Shown here: one piece after another, positions 21,727-34,330 of the stretch | How the letters are laid out: each line of letters begins with the position of its first letter | Numbering within the stretch: position 1 is the first letter of the stretch | The notes under the pieces: generated by a model | Databases searched by the model: none | Told to the model about the DNA's origin: nothing | The model's input: the letters and a program-made list of their open reading frames with translations, nothing else | Position numbers and translations under genes: made by a program | Assembly (NCBI GenBank): GCA_028673005.1 | Contig: CM054116.1 | Coordinates: 18,113,840 to 18,177,839 of the forward strand | DNA length: 64,000 bases | Direction: 5' to 3' | From: Tanypteryx hageni | Taxonomy: Eukaryota; Arthropoda; Insecta; Odonata; Petaluridae

Positions 21727-22962
21727 CCGTATCTGCCCGAATATAAGCCGACACTTTTTGTCAAAATCTATCGTGAAAAAAATCACCCTCGGCTTAAATG
21801 CGAGCCTGAGGAAAAATTTGGCATCCTCGTACGACGCCATCGCTGAAAAATTTCTTGTTTCCATAGCATACCTCCTATATTCCACTGATAAGGCACTCGA
21901 TGTCTTAAAAACGCTCCCTTCTTACAGCGATTGCCCGGAGCTGTAATTTAAATTGCTATTGAAGGTTATTTATATATTTTAACACGTAGTTAAAAGTAAA
22001 TGGGTTCTTATCCAAAGAAAACGGCGGTATATAAAACAATCGAGTTTTAACAACCCACCAGGTTCATAGCATGATTGCACGCTACAGCAAATTCGTTTTG
22101 ATCATAATTTGCAACGAGTTCTTAAGATACCAACACCGGTCTTATTAGAGGTTTTTACAAATTCTGACTACACTAAGCTTCTTCAACTCTTTGTTTTAAT
22201 TGCACTTCTTGATGCTGCAATCGATTTAAAGTTAAGATGTAGCAGACGTCGTAGCTTTTACGGATCATTTAAATGGCAGGTACGTTAAAGTTAGGAGCCG
22301 ACAGTATAAAGTAGTTCATATTAATTTTTCTTGTTTATTTTATGTTTTCCTATAGCCATTGTCATTTTTGTATGCATGTTAAAACCCTCTTTCATAGAAT
22401 GTATTAAACTTGCGTATACTAACTAAGCAGACGATATCGTCTGCTTAGACAATTCCCAAAATTCGATGACGACTTTCGATGCGCAACTGTTTAAATTCCG
22501 CTAACATAAGATACGTCTGATTCGAAGGTGTGAGCAACGGCGTTAACTGTAATTCATCTGATAATTAACAGCAATAATAATAAAACTTGGAAACCTCTTT
22601 CATAGAATCTATTAAAATTGCGTATAATGACTAAGTAGATGATCACGCCAAATTCGATGACAGCTTTCGATACGCAACAGTTTCAATTCCAGTAAGATAA
22701 ATAAATATACTTACATTTGATTGTAAGGTGTGAGCAACGGCGTTGACTATATTTATAATTAACAGTAATAATACCTAATAAAACTTTACATGGAACGTAT
22801 ATAATAATACAGATGTAATGTATAATGTATTCTAGGTTGTGTGTGCATGTCTGGTACACTTAAGCATAAAATTTACGAAAATACTTCTTTTGGCAAAAAA
22901 TGTTGGAAAATTTCATGGGGTCGGCTTAAATCCGGGGTCGGCTTCTATTCGGGCAGATACGG
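21727..22962. mobile_element. 1.24-kb MITE-like element with 26-bp TIRs (Tigger/pogo type)
   Basis: The left end CCGTATCTGCCCGAATATAA (then GCCGAC) and the right end GTCGGCTTCTATTCGGGCAG (then ATACGG) are inverted repeats, and TA follows on the right. Ends of this type (CCGTATTTGCYCG..TAAGCCGAC) are found on TA-inserting pogo/Tigger-like elements. No transposase is readable. The interior holds a 205-bp imperfect duplication (about 22383-22560 and 22590-22750) and a perfect 26-bp palindrome at 22423-22448. Confidence 0.75.
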
Positions 22963-23335
22963 TACATCAAAGTATACTTCAATTTGTGAATATTTATATT
23001 TTTGATAAACATTTAAACTAACTGCAAAAATCAGATATAATAGAAGTTATACTTTGATTAAATGAGGAAAGGAATTTATTTTGTTTCCTGTCCAGGTAAT
23101 ATGAAAGAATATTTTAATAAATAGTAATTAAATTTGCAGGTAAATTAAATGAAACTGAAGCAAATTTTTCTAAGAAAAAATTTATTATAATAACCATATA
23201 AACAAAATAAACAAGAAAATATCATCATTAAATTATATCAGAATTTGTATAATGATGTTCTGAACACACACATTATGTGTTCCAAAGAGAAATGATGAAA
23301 TTTGGAACTTTTTGAAAAAATTTTAAAAGTTCTTG
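22963..23335. other. AT-rich spacer
   Basis: Nothing recognised. Confidence 0.4.
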
Positions 23336-23512
23336 AAAATTAAGAATAAAATTAACTTTGTAAATTCCCAGAATACTTTTATTAAGAGACTATCTAGATT
23401 GTGACTCTCTACATCATCATCAGTAGTAATGTGTCGAAATCTAGATAAGGGCCTCTTAATAAAGGTATTGTAGGAATTTACAAAGTTAATTTTATTTTTA
23501 ATAATGAATGAA
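23336..23512. repeat. Long imperfect hairpin (~70-bp arms)
   Basis: ATTAAGAATAAAATTAACTT at 23339 and its complement near 23508 open a foldback that runs through TTTGTAAATTCC and CTTTTATTAAGAG to TATCTAGAT. The arms are roughly 85-90% complementary. The loop contains CATCATCATCAGTAGTAATG followed by GTCGAAATC, echoing the CTGATGA/GAAA end motifs seen elsewhere. Confidence 0.8.
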
Positions 23513-24523
23513 CAAAGTAACGCCAGAAACAATTGAGTACACTTTTGAAAATTAATTTACAGCAACTTTTAGATTCCAAGTTATAAGGTATCTTTTAATT
23601 TCTCTATTTACAAAAATGTACTTATTTTTTAAATCAGAAATTTAAATATAAAATGGTTAAATAAAAGTTATAATAATAGTTATTTTTACGAAAAAGAGAC
23701 ATTAATGGTATAGCAATATATTATGTAGGAAATAATATGCTTTTATCAAGAGACTTCGATGAAAAAGACACCCAACGCAATTATACAATAAATAAGTAAA
23801 AAGCAATTATACAGCAAAAATAAAAAGGGAATAGTACCATTTAATAACACATCTTTTCACTCAGCTTCCTTGGGGCAGCAAACTTGTGGGAGAGGATTAT
23901 TCCTGTACAATAAATCACAATATAACATTGCACATGTGATAAAGTAAGGTGTGCAAACATATTAAATTCCTAGATGATAGCTGCATCTTATCAAATGTTT
24001 CACATAAGAAATATTCATTTCATATAAGAAATGACAATAGGAACCTAATGGACAATTCAAAACCTACATATCTACTACTTTCACTCAATAACTACATGAA
24101 TCAAAACATTCTCAGAATTTTTAAGCAGCTAAGTTTATGAAGGAAATTATAACTACCCTATCTGATATTAATTTTGCGAATAACAAAGATTCTCAGAACT
24201 CACAATACATTCTCGTAACTCTACAATGAATAAACATCATGCGAGACATGGAGAACACTAATCGACTTTCAGTGAGAAAAATAATTATATTTAACTTATA
24301 AAATGTCCCGAAGCACCAAAAAATATAAACAGTGTAAAGAAAACCAGCAATATACCAACTTCTAGAGTAACACTCAATTTTTTTTAAACCAAACAATGAA
24401 CATTTAAATACAACACATACTAAATATGTGATTTCCGTATATATATTCTACTCACTAAACAAAACATTTATACAACACTCGCGGAACACAGATAACATTA
24501 CAAAATAATGCTAAATCAATACA
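23513..24523. other. AT-rich intergenic DNA
   Basis: No supported feature; several 60-codon open frames are AT-driven. Confidence 0.4.
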
Positions 24524-26960
24524 CTACCCATTAGGGATGTGCCAAAAATAACAGAATAGGTATTTTTAACAGGTAGAGAATTTTAATAGGGATCTAAAAT
24601 ACCTATTACCAGATTACCCCTGTTATTACATAATAGGCACGGTTAACGTTACCGTATCATTTTCTTAAGAATTTTTCTAAAAAGTATCACTTCAGTTTCA
24701 CAATGCCTGTTTTTAAAAGAAACCATATTTTTTCATAATACCTATTCTAAAAACAATCCGTATAAGTTTTATGATGCCTTTTTCTTTCAAAATATTCCCT
24801 TCATGATATCTGTTCTACCTATTATTTCCATAATACCTATTCTACCTAATATTAACAGGATACCTGGCTTAAAAACATTGTACTTGCAGAATTTGTTTTC
24901 TACATCCTCCTGTTGCAAAGGAATTTAAAAATAATGATTCAAAGTCACCTTTCAGGAGATGAATTGCAATTTTATAGGGTACCTTTCGATAGTGGAAGAT
25001 CAGGGATTTGTGGAATTCGTAAAAGCCCTAAATCCTTCGTATTGCTTGCCAAGTAAGAAGACCATTACTTACTGGATGCATGATCCCGTCCTCCTACGAA
25101 CGTTGCATGATTTCTGTTCGACAGATTTTAGAATCTGTGACTAGTGTGTGTTTGACAGCAGATGGCTGGACTTCGAGGAATGCAGACAGTTATTTGGCAG
25201 TAACTGCTCATTATATTTCTAAATACTTTGAATTAAAGACGCTTTTATTGGAATGTTCCGTAATAGATGGATCTCATACTAGTGCCAACTTAGCCGCCTA
25301 CATCAAACGCATTGCTGAAAAATTCGCTTTGTCGGATAAGGTATTAGTAGCAGTAACTGATAATGCTAGCAATATGAGAAATGCCATAAGGGAAGACCTA
25401 GGGTGGAAACACTTTAGGTGCTTTGCACATACATAAATTTGATTGTACAGGATACATTGAAAGGACCAAGGATAATTCTTGATAAAATAAAGGGTATCGT
25501 GTCACACTTCGGAAGAAGTACTTTGGCAAATGAAAAATTGATTTTCTACCAACAGAACTCGGGTATTTCTACCCAAAAAAGCTTCTCCAAGAAGTTCCTA
25601 CACGGTGGAATTCCACATTTTTCATCATTAAGCGATTCTTAGAACTGAGAGATGCTATGAAAACTGCACTTGCCCTTATAAATAAAAACTTACTAGTGCT
25701 TTCCGAGGAAGAGTGGCAGATATGTTCTGATTTATGCGAAATTCTTCAGCCACCACAAAATTCAGCAGAGAAAAATACATTACAGGGAGCGAAATTATTG
25801 CTATTACAATGTGATTATTTTCAGTATATGATTCATTCTTGGAAGCAAACTATGACCCAACTGTGAAAAATACCATTAATGCAATACGTGATGGATTGTA
25901 TAATAGATTTTGTGATTTAGAGTTTAGCAAAACAATTTCACTCTGCACATTTATAGATCCAAGGTTTAAAGTTTTTGTATTTTCAAACCCAAATGTAGCT
26001 GAAACAACGAAAAGAATGGCCATAAATTTGGTGACGAAAATAATGAAATTGGTCGGCAGAACCAAGAGGTGCCAGAACAACGCATCCCCAGCGTAACACT
26101 AACGCAAGATTTTGTCTGTGGGATGCTTTTGATAAGAAGATGGCAATAGCTCAACCTCAAGGTAAGTAGCAGTAACAAGTTATTTATTTCCTATTACAAA
26201 TTTCAAAAATCATTAATTATTTATTGTGTATTTTAGTCGGCACGACAACGTCTGCAGCGATCGAAGAGGTTCAGCGGTACTTAGATTGTAGTTATCTTCG
26301 TAGAGACCAAGATCCCCTCATGTGGTGGAAAGGAAATAGACACTTATACCCTTCACTGGCAAAATTAGTGGTACAAAAGTTCAACATGCTGGCAACCTCA
26401 ATTCCATGCAAAAGACTCTTTTCCAAGGCCGGTATTGTTCTAAGTGAACGGCGCAGCCGGCTTAGTGCACGCCATGTAGAAAAACTGTTTTTAAACTCGA
26501 ATTCATATTTATTATGAAATTCATTCATTACAATAAATATAGTTCTGAATACTTTATGGGACTGAGTTAACTTCTTGTCCCATGTTAGTTTATTAATGAT
26601 ACGAGAAGCAGAATGATCATGTATACTTTTTGCAATGTTTTTCTTATTCTTAGATATCTTCCTGTAATTATAAGTAATGGATGTAGCTGAATTTTATGAC
26701 CTGAAAATGTTAATAAAATTGAAGTATGTGTTACCAAGATTATACGCCCCTCATGAGTTCAGTTACCATCTAGTGGCGTTTTTGTGAACTGCGTATCCAT
26801 AAGTCTTGTTTGTAGTATGACGACGATACCAGTAGGTGGAATGAAAATAGAAGGTGACCTGTTATTTTGGAACAGGTAATTTTAACAGGTATTAATTTTT
26901 AATAGTAATAGGTAGAACAGGTATCGCAAAATAACACTTTTGCCCATCCCTACTACCCAT
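24524..26960 (+). mobile_element. Complete hAT transposon (TIRs + 8-bp TSD), ZBED-like
   Basis: The element spans 24532-26952 (2.42 kb). The left end TAGGGATGTGCCAAAAATAA and the right end (reverse complement TAGGGATGGGCAAAAGTGTT) match. The flanks CTACCCAT at 24524-24531 and 26953-26960 are a perfect 8-bp target duplication. Sub-terminal regions are full of short AATAGGTA/ACAGGTA motifs in both orientations, likely transposase-binding repeats as in Ac/hobo-type elements. Confidence 0.93.
24930..26517 (+). pseudogene. hAT transposase (ZBED1/4-like), frameshifted
   Basis: Recognisable in order: ALNPSYCLPSKKTITYW (RNase H-like N-terminal part), LTADGWTSRNADSYLAVTAH with the first catalytic Asp, and VAVTDNASNMRNAI with the second. 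Next come KHFRCFAHT plus a frameshifted NLIVQD (the C-x2-H/LNL motif), IDPRFKVF, then LYPSLAKLVVQKFNMLATSI and KRLFSKAGIVLSERRSRL from the C-terminal dimerisation domain. An in-frame-looking 75-bp intron, GTAAGT (26162) to TTTTAG (26236), separates the last exon. At least four frame breaks mean it is not functional. The BED zinc finger is not evident at the N-terminus. Confidence 0.88.
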
Positions 26961-28785
26961 TGGTGTCGCCACCCTGACACTACCACTCAGGACACCGTGA
27001 GCGTGAGAGTATCACAGCAGGAAATCATCGTCTGCTTGGAGAATTATTTCATCAATTTTCCCATCTGAAATTACGCGGTCTCATACATTTTCAAACTTAT
27101 CACACATTGATCATAATTTCAAAACCTGCAGGCACATGCAATAACCTGAATATGCATGCAGCCACTCAAAAAGATTTTAATTACATTTCTAGCATTAGAA
27201 GAACACGGAATAATACAATCCGTTGTCAGTTTAGAAAAGAATCATATTATGGTTCTTTTGGCCAAGTTCATTTGGTGTGCCAATAGCGTTATTAGCAAAA
27301 CGTCTTCGGCAGTAAAAACAACTTTCATAATTAGTTTGACTCAAGTAACCTTAATTTAAATTTTAATCGCTATGTGATGTTATTTCAGATTTTAAAAGTA
27401 TAATTTTTACAATAAGTTTATACTAATCGACATTTAAGTTGTCTACCATGCGTTTTCTGATGTTCACTAAGAGTGAAAAATTAGTAGAATGAAAATGGTG
27501 ACTAAAGCTTGAATAATTTTGTTTTTTCGTTATTTAAGTGAGGTTTCTTTGTGATTTGGTGGTACAACTTCTTTACAAAATGTATTTGGTACCAAGGAAA
27601 ATGGAAATTCTGCAAAGTTATACTTAAACTTATATTACGTTTTATTGATCGTAAGCGTCTACATGATTGATTTCATTTTTTAATTTATAAAAATATGTAT
27701 GTTTACAGAAAAATGCTGATAATTTAAAACAGAGAAAGCATAACTCAGGGCAGAAGGCGATAATTCTCAAATCAGAAATTTGATTTTCTGGCTATTAGCT
27801 ACGTTAAGGTTTACCTGCTTTGGATTGAAGTAAAAAATCGTAATAATATATGAAGCATACAAATAAACGATTTACGTTACTTGATATCTTAACTATCAGC
27901 TAATGGTTTTACAATTCTCTACATGAAACCATTTTCCCGTAATATTGCAATAACTATTTTTGTGAAATATTGCTTCAAAACTTTTTCATATGTTTTGTGC
28001 GTAAATGTACGATCGCCATATCTCTTCCCGCCAAATGATGATACTAAATTTAGGCGAATTATTGAAAATAATTTGTTTCATTGAATGCTTATCGAAATCG
28101 CAATTTATGGAAATATGAACATTTTGTGGAATCATTTTTAAAAGTGCAGATTTTAATCTTGTCTGAAAAAATTGACAATCGTCGGAGGATCTCCCAGGAA
28201 GACAGTAATTCCCGTCGTTCAGTACGCTTCAACTTTGACGGGCGCCCGCAATAAGGATTATTTCTGGATTTATGGCGCATCCACAATGGGGAGTGCTTTT
28301 TTCACAGGTTTTAATAAAAAAATATATTTTTTTTACATTTTTTATTTTATACTCATACAATTACGAGTGTGCCATTTTTCTTGATTAAATAAAGAGGTTC
28401 GCTTGGTCCATTATTATATTCTGTCATCTCCTCTTCTGTGATTATTAAATACCTCTAGGGAAGGAAAATTTCTTTTTCCACCCCTCAGGAGATGTAACGA
28501 GGGCCAGGATTGCTGGTGGTCATTCTGGAAAATTGGCTAATAGGGTATGATCCACCCTCAGCCAAATATTGGATTTTAACAAACGTTGGCTCTTCTTTCA
28601 ACGTGTTAATTTTTTCTTTTAACGACAACATCTAGAAAATAAGTTGAAAAAAAAGAGGTAAATATTATTATTTTTTAATAATAATATTTGGAGGGTTGAT
28701 AAATGAAAAACGTTTTAAAAATCGTTTTTACCGGGAGATCAAAGCGTTCAAAGACGCTTATATCGTTATTTAGAAATATATTTTT
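26961..28785. other. AT-rich intergenic DNA
   Basis: No bounded repeat. Short frames are unsupported. Confidence 0.4.
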
Positions 28786-28899
28786 TCTAGACGGTCCAAT
28801 TGGACGTCGCCGCTCATCTTCTCCAACTGGCGACATTTCTTCGCGGCAAATAAGATCATCAAACGCTTTCTACAAGGCGATTAAAAAAATGTTTTAGGT
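28786..28899 (+). other. Weak exon candidate
   Basis: A good acceptor (ATATTTTTTCTAG) is followed by GC-richer sequence. Two frames stay open for 30-plus codons: GPIGRRRSSSPTGDISSRQ..., or NWTSPLIFSNWRHFF.... TTTTAG|GTAATG at about 28899 could be a donor. No family match and no partner exon, so this may be chance. Confidence 0.2.
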
Positions 28900-29960
28900 A
28901 ATGACGATTTTAAAAACGTTTATTAATAAAAAAAGAAAATATAACTTACTGTTTGATATGGAGGCGGCGGTGACGGTGGTGAAAATAAAGATGAAGGTGC
29001 CTATCCGTCGCGTTCTACTACGATTACAGGTTAAAGATCTCAAGGGGAGGAAAATGCGAGTATTTGGGAGAAAAGCACGGGATGACATAAAAGCAGTGGG
29101 TAGAGCGGGGAAAACCCAAGTCGAGGTCGGAGATTTGAAAATCGGTTCTAAAACCAGCAAGTGAATTGTGAGTACAGGGAAAATCCTCCTTTCCTCTATG
29201 CTACTCAGACAAAATACATACCAGTTCCGGTTTCTAATATATTTATGGTTCAACTTTGCTTCTATTCAAGACAAAAGTATTGTTTTTCGGCTGTTCCCGT
29301 TTGATTCCCGCTTAATATGTATTAAATATTTGAATATCAAAAAATCCCAGGATATTATCAATTAAAGAAAATGCGCATCATTTTCCGAAAAACAGGATGC
29401 TGAGAGAGATGTGTTGAAGTCCAAGGGTGGTCTAAGGAGCAAGGTCTCATTTCGAAAAAGATCCGAGAGTAGTGGAGGGAGGGGAAAACACGAAAGGGGA
29501 GTGGCATCTGGAGAAGAGTGTGAAACAAATTATTCACAGCATACTGCCAAAAGGCAGAAACGTCTTCCGTGAAAATGGCCACATAAAGATACAAAGTATA
29601 TGCCCTATCACACCATCTGGTTTTCCACTGTTTCACGCAAGATTTTTCTCTACCTCTCCGCCAGTCTGTTGCAACGACTTCGTTCGAGTGGTGGCAAACT
29701 CCGTGCGTTTCAGTAATTCCTTGATGTGAAGCGGTAGCTGTAGAAGTGAAAAGTGTAGGTATATACCTGTGTGTCAACTCTGTCTTGTTTTTCTGAATGC
29801 ATACGCATCACCTATAAGAAATCGTGGCAATTCTTTGCTGTCATTGGCGCTTTCATTAGTTCTGCAGACAGCCCTGCATCTAACCTTGTTTATTCTTATA
29901 GAACCCTCGGAAGCGACATCGTCTGTATAAAAAGAGATGTTGTCGAACGAGCGAGCGAGA
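28900..29960. other. Spacer with unassigned open frames
   Basis: A 139-codon minus-strand frame (29358-29777) and an 85-codon plus frame overlap. Neither shows a recognisable domain. It may hold decayed 5' sequence of the old hAT that starts to its right. Confidence 0.35.
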
Positions 29961-30173
29961 TGTCTCTAGCCCCTTTTCTGGCTACAAAGATTTGATTCGG
30001 TTACAGATAAGGAATGAGCTCGATGTAGGAATAACTCTTCATTCTCGTTACAGTGTTACTGAAATAATAAAACATATTGCGTCAGAACTTAAAAAGAAGC
30101 TTACGTCGAAATTAATTGCCGAGGAAAGGAAAATTTCAGTTATAATTGATGATTCAATGACATTAGGCAATGT

Positions 30174-32943
30174 GTTGGTTCCAGTGGCGGCTCGTGGTTA
30201 GGCACTGCGGAACTGCAGCACCCCCTATATCCACTTGATATTATCGATAACATTTAATATAATGAGTCCTTTTTTCTTTAATTCTTTCTTTATTTTTGTA
30301 GTACAATATATATTCCTTAAGCTTAATGTCAGTACTTCAGTAGCCATCCCCCAGTTTATGAAAAAGATACAAAAATCTTTGTATGGAACTGTGCGCTTCA
30401 CAGTGCCAGCGACGTGGTGTTTGACTGTTGTGCGTATGCGCACATAGGAGGGGGGTGGGGAGGAAGGCGGGACTGCCAGGAAGAGAGAGCACTGTTGCTC
30501 TCGCAGTGCCGGCTCTGGCGTGATGGTGGAAGGAAGTTTTTTTTACTTAGCGTGTGTTGTGCTTAAAAACCGTGTACCATATTCTTGAATGTGATAAAGT
30601 GTAGAATTAGATTATTATTCTGCTTCCAGCTATTCTATTTGATTCATTTTTTCGGTTCTTTTATTTAACAGAAAACTTTAACCATGGCCTTGCATCCCCA
30701 AGAAATAAGTTCTGTGACTGTAAGTGATCTTCAACAGCTTAAGTTTTCACAGCTATCTCTCCATGAGAAAGTTACAGTTAAGAAAATAGGTCGTTCAACA
30801 CCTGATATTCTAATATCTCAGCCAGGCAAAAGCAACAACAAGAAATATATTCGTAGCTTTAATTCTGAATGGTACCAACGGAAAAGTTGGCTTTGCGGCT
30901 GTGAAGTAAAAAATGCACTGTTTTGCTTCCCGTGTTTGCTGTTTGGAGGTGATGTACCGTGGAGAAAAGATGGTTTTAGAAATATAAACAAAATAAAAGA
31001 AAAAACTGAAAAGCATGAGAAGTCAAAGAAGCACGTTGATAATGTTGTTTCACTGTCACTTTTAGGAACCGTAAGTATTAAGGAGAAACTTAGTGAGGCA
31101 TACAGACTTTCAATCAATGAGCATAATATAAAAGTTAAAAAGAACCGTGAAATTTTGTCCAAAATAATAGACTGCATTTACTTTTGTGGAAACTTTGAAA
31201 CTCCCTTACGTGGACATGATGAAAAAGACGATTCTGGTAAATCCAGGAGTATTTAGAGGATTAGTAAATTTTGCATCTAAATTAGATTCAGATTTGAAGA
31301 ATCACTTAGAAACCAGTGCAGTCTTCAAAGGTGTTTCTAAGACCATTCAGAATGAGATACTTGACTGCCTGCTACAAATATACCATGAGGAGATAAGGAC
31401 GGAAATTAGAAAAGCTTCCTTTGTTGCTGTCATGGCTGATGACACAACAGATGTTTCGGAACACACTCAAATGGACATTGTTCTACGGTACGTATTGAAT
31501 GAAGACATATTTGAGCGTTTTTGGGGATTCTTTATTCCAGAAAATCAAACTGCAGATGGCATATCAAAACGTATTTTAGAACAATTGGACATAATCCTTC
31601 AAGGAAATGGACAAAAACTGATAGCTCAGACATTTGATGGTGCAAATGTCATGAAAGGCAAAAAAGCAGGAGTTCAAGCAAAAATAAAACTAGTTTATAG
31701 TAATGCACATTTCATTCACTGTTATGCACATCAACTTAATTTAATAATGAGAAATGCAGCAAGTATTACACGAAACGCAAGAATATTTTTCTCTAACATT
31801 CTGTCTATTCCAACATTCTTCTCAAGATCACCACAACGTGTGTCCATTCTCAAGAAACATATGGACGTCAGCATTCCACGTCCATCCTCTACAAGGTGGA
31901 ATTTCAACATACGGACCATAAACAGAGTTCATGAAAATTTGCAACCTTTAAAAAACTGCCTTACTGAAATTCAGTCAACATCAAATGCAGATCAAACCAT
32001 TGCAGAAGCAACAGGAATTTTAAAATACCTGAATGATGATAATTTCAAGTTTTGGTTAGAGCTTTTTCATCAGATTATGCCTCATGTTGAAATAATTTAC
32101 AACCAAATGCAATCTCGAGAAATTAGTGTGTTTAAAGTTAATGAATATATAACAAATTTCAAAACTGCTATTTTAGAATTGAGAAACTCAAAGTACTGTG
32201 AGAATCCTTCAAAGACACTCATGGCAGAAGCTAAGGAAGTGTGTGACTATATATGTGTTGATATAATGGACAGATATTCTTCCACTAAACACTTAGTAGC
32301 TGCTAAATTGTTCAACAAGAAATGCTTCACTAGATTTAAGAATGACCACTGAAGCTTATCCCATGATTGACAAAGAAAAGATTGAAACTGAACTAAAAAT
32401 TTCTATTGTAGGACTGATATTCATGAATATTGCAAATTAATTGAGCTGCTGAAATTTATCTTGGAAAATAATCTAGATGATGTTTTTAGTGAAATTACGA
32501 AACTGATAAAAATCCTCTTGACAATTCCCATGACTACATCAGAGGCAGAGCGCTGCTTTTCAACATTGAAAAGAATAAAAACTTTTTTAAGAAGCACTAT
32601 GAATTCGGAAAGACTAAATGCGCTTGCAGTACTTTCAATGGAGAAAAATTTCCTCAATTGTCATTCAGAGATCAAAGAGAAAATTATTGAACTTTTTGCG
32701 CAAATTAAAACAAGTAGAATGGATTTCATTTTTAAATGAATAGATCAAGCTTGAACTGTAACAATTTAAGTTAAAGTAAGTAAAAAATGTTTGGTTTTTT
32801 TTGTTAAGATTTTATCAAGTTCCTGAATAAATTTTCTTTTTATACATGTTTTTTTCCTTTTACACAATTTTAAAACAAAGGCTAAAAATTTTCTGGAGCA
32901 GCCCCCCCACTAATTTTAGCTACGAGCCGCCACTGGTTGGTTC
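30174..32943 (+). mobile_element. Complete hAT transposon nested in another hAT
   Basis: The element is 30182-32935 (2,754 bp). Left TIR CAGTGGCGGCTCGTGG, right TIR ACGAGCCGCCACTG. The target GTTGGTTC is perfectly duplicated at 30174-30181 and 32936-32943. It interrupts the old hAT coding region exactly between its two catalytic Asp motifs, so it is younger. A promoter was not identified; about 500 bp of 5' leader precede the ATG. Confidence 0.96.
30684..32739 (+). pseudogene. ZMYM1-like hAT transposase, nearly intact
   Basis: It starts at ATG 30684. Residues ~55-95 form a TTF-type zinc finger (SFNSEWYQRKSWLCGCEVKN, then FCFPCLLFGG). A +1 shift near 31190-31250 moves to the second frame. That frame carries the DUF4371/RNase H-like core: FVAVMADDTTDVSEHTQMDI (first Asp), AQTFDGANVMKGKKAGVQAK (second Asp), FIHCYAHQLNLIMRNA (CxxH) and SSTRWNF. 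After a short break at 32340-32460 the C-terminal hAT dimerisation domain follows: LLTIPMTTSEAERCFSTLKR, MNSERLNALAVLSME. Total length near 690 residues, normal for this group. About three small lesions, so a recent but dead copy in this assembly. Confidence 0.92.
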
Positions 32944-34330
32944 TGTGTACATAAAAGTTGTCCTCATGGGATTAAAGAGGATGTTTCTTGATTTAATTTC
33001 TTTGAACGACCAATGCGCAGATACAATTACAAACGAACTCTTGAAATGCCTTGACTCGTATGGTATGACTGAAGTATATTTTCAGAAGACTCTTGTCTGC
33101 TTTGCATCCGATGGCACGAGTGTGCTGGGCAAAACATCAGTGTGGGTAGGCAACTACAAGATAAACTGAAACAATCAAGTATAATAATCTGGCGTTGTTT
33201 GAACCACCGGTTAGAATTAGCTGCTAATGATATCATTGAGGACATGAAAGCTATTAATCATTTTAAAAGTTTCATTGATACAATATATGCCCTTTACAAT
33301 CAATCTCCAAAAATTCGAACGAATTGAAGACAATAGCTTCCTGCTTAAGTCTCCAGTTGAGAAAAATTGGGCGAGTCTGGGAGATTCGATGGATTTCAAG
33401 CAGCTTTCGAACAGTTAAATCAGTTTAGACTGGATATCCCGTTATTTCGTCATTTTAAAGCTGCTGCTAATGATACCGGGAGAACAAGTAACGAACGAAA
33501 GAGGTTCACGGGTCTATCCCAGCGCATTGAGACTGTCAAATTCCTGAAGGACCTAAGCCTAATGTGTAATGTTCTGGAAGAATTGGCAAATCTATCTTCA
33601 CAAATGCATGAGCGGTTCAGCACAATAAACAGAGCCGATAAGCTGATACGACGAACGATTCGGATTACTGCAACTTTAAAAAACAAACTTGGAGAGAAGG
33701 AAAGAGTTGCGTCCGACAATATGAGTTACCAAGGAATCGGCTTGACACAACAAATGAATCGTCAGTATACATCGATTGCAGTTTATAACAAGCATTGTAG
33801 TTAACCTGGAATCGCGTTGCTTTGCTACAACTCCATCACATCGAAAGTCAGGAGATTATGGCACTGAATTAGAAAAATACCAAGAGATGATAAAAGATTT
33901 TGAGGTTCTGAATCCAGAAACATGGCCGGAAAATATAGATTGTGAAACGGAAAGGGACGTTCGATATGGGGAAGAAAGAATTAAAAATATTTGCATGCGC
34001 TTCCGCCTCGAGAACAGCCGTTCGATATTGAACAGTTTTCGAGATTTTCTCGACGGAGGAGGGCGAAATATTCCACAACATTTCGCTCAACCGACAAATG
34101 CAATGAAAACGATACCATGTAGTTCCAGCGAATGCGAAAGAAGGTTTAGTGCGATGAACCTCATCATATCCAAACTTCTATCGAAACTTTTGCTGACAAA
34201 CGCATCATCGCTCATGTCCATTCAAATAAATTGACCTCCACATGTATCGTGGAATGCAGTTCCGTACGTAAAATCATGGTTGGTGCACCATCGTTCTGCC
34301 GAAGACAAGAAGTCGCGACACTTAAAAAAT

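Larger units (their letters stand above)
29960..34330 (+). pseudogene. Old KIAA1586-like hAT transposase, split by a younger hAT
   Basis: Left part (to 30181): LIRLQIRNELDVGITLHSR and KISVIIDDSMTLGNVLV, ending at the first catalytic Asp region. The right part resumes at 32944: VYIKVVLMGLKRMFLDLISL, NDQCADTITNELLKCLDSYG, FASDGTSVLGK with the second Asp, IIWRCLNHRLELAANDIIED (C-x2-H-LEL motif), IETVKFLKDLSLMCNVLEEL, and SSSECERRFSAMNLI from the dimerisation domain. It ends with PYVKSWLVHHRSA after a stop. This order matches the KIAA1586-like (E3 SUMO-ligase-like, transposase-derived) group. Stops and frameshifts are many. Confidence 0.88.

Noticed and set aside
28190..28252. Possible terminal exon reading EDSNSRRSVRFNFDGRPQ
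   Set aside because: Only a weak acceptor (GATCTCCCAG), no partner exon and no polyadenylation signal nearby. Probably chance.
30684..32739. Host ZMYM1 gene
   Set aside because: It lies between TIRs with an 8-bp target duplication, so it is the transposase of a mobile element and not the host gene.
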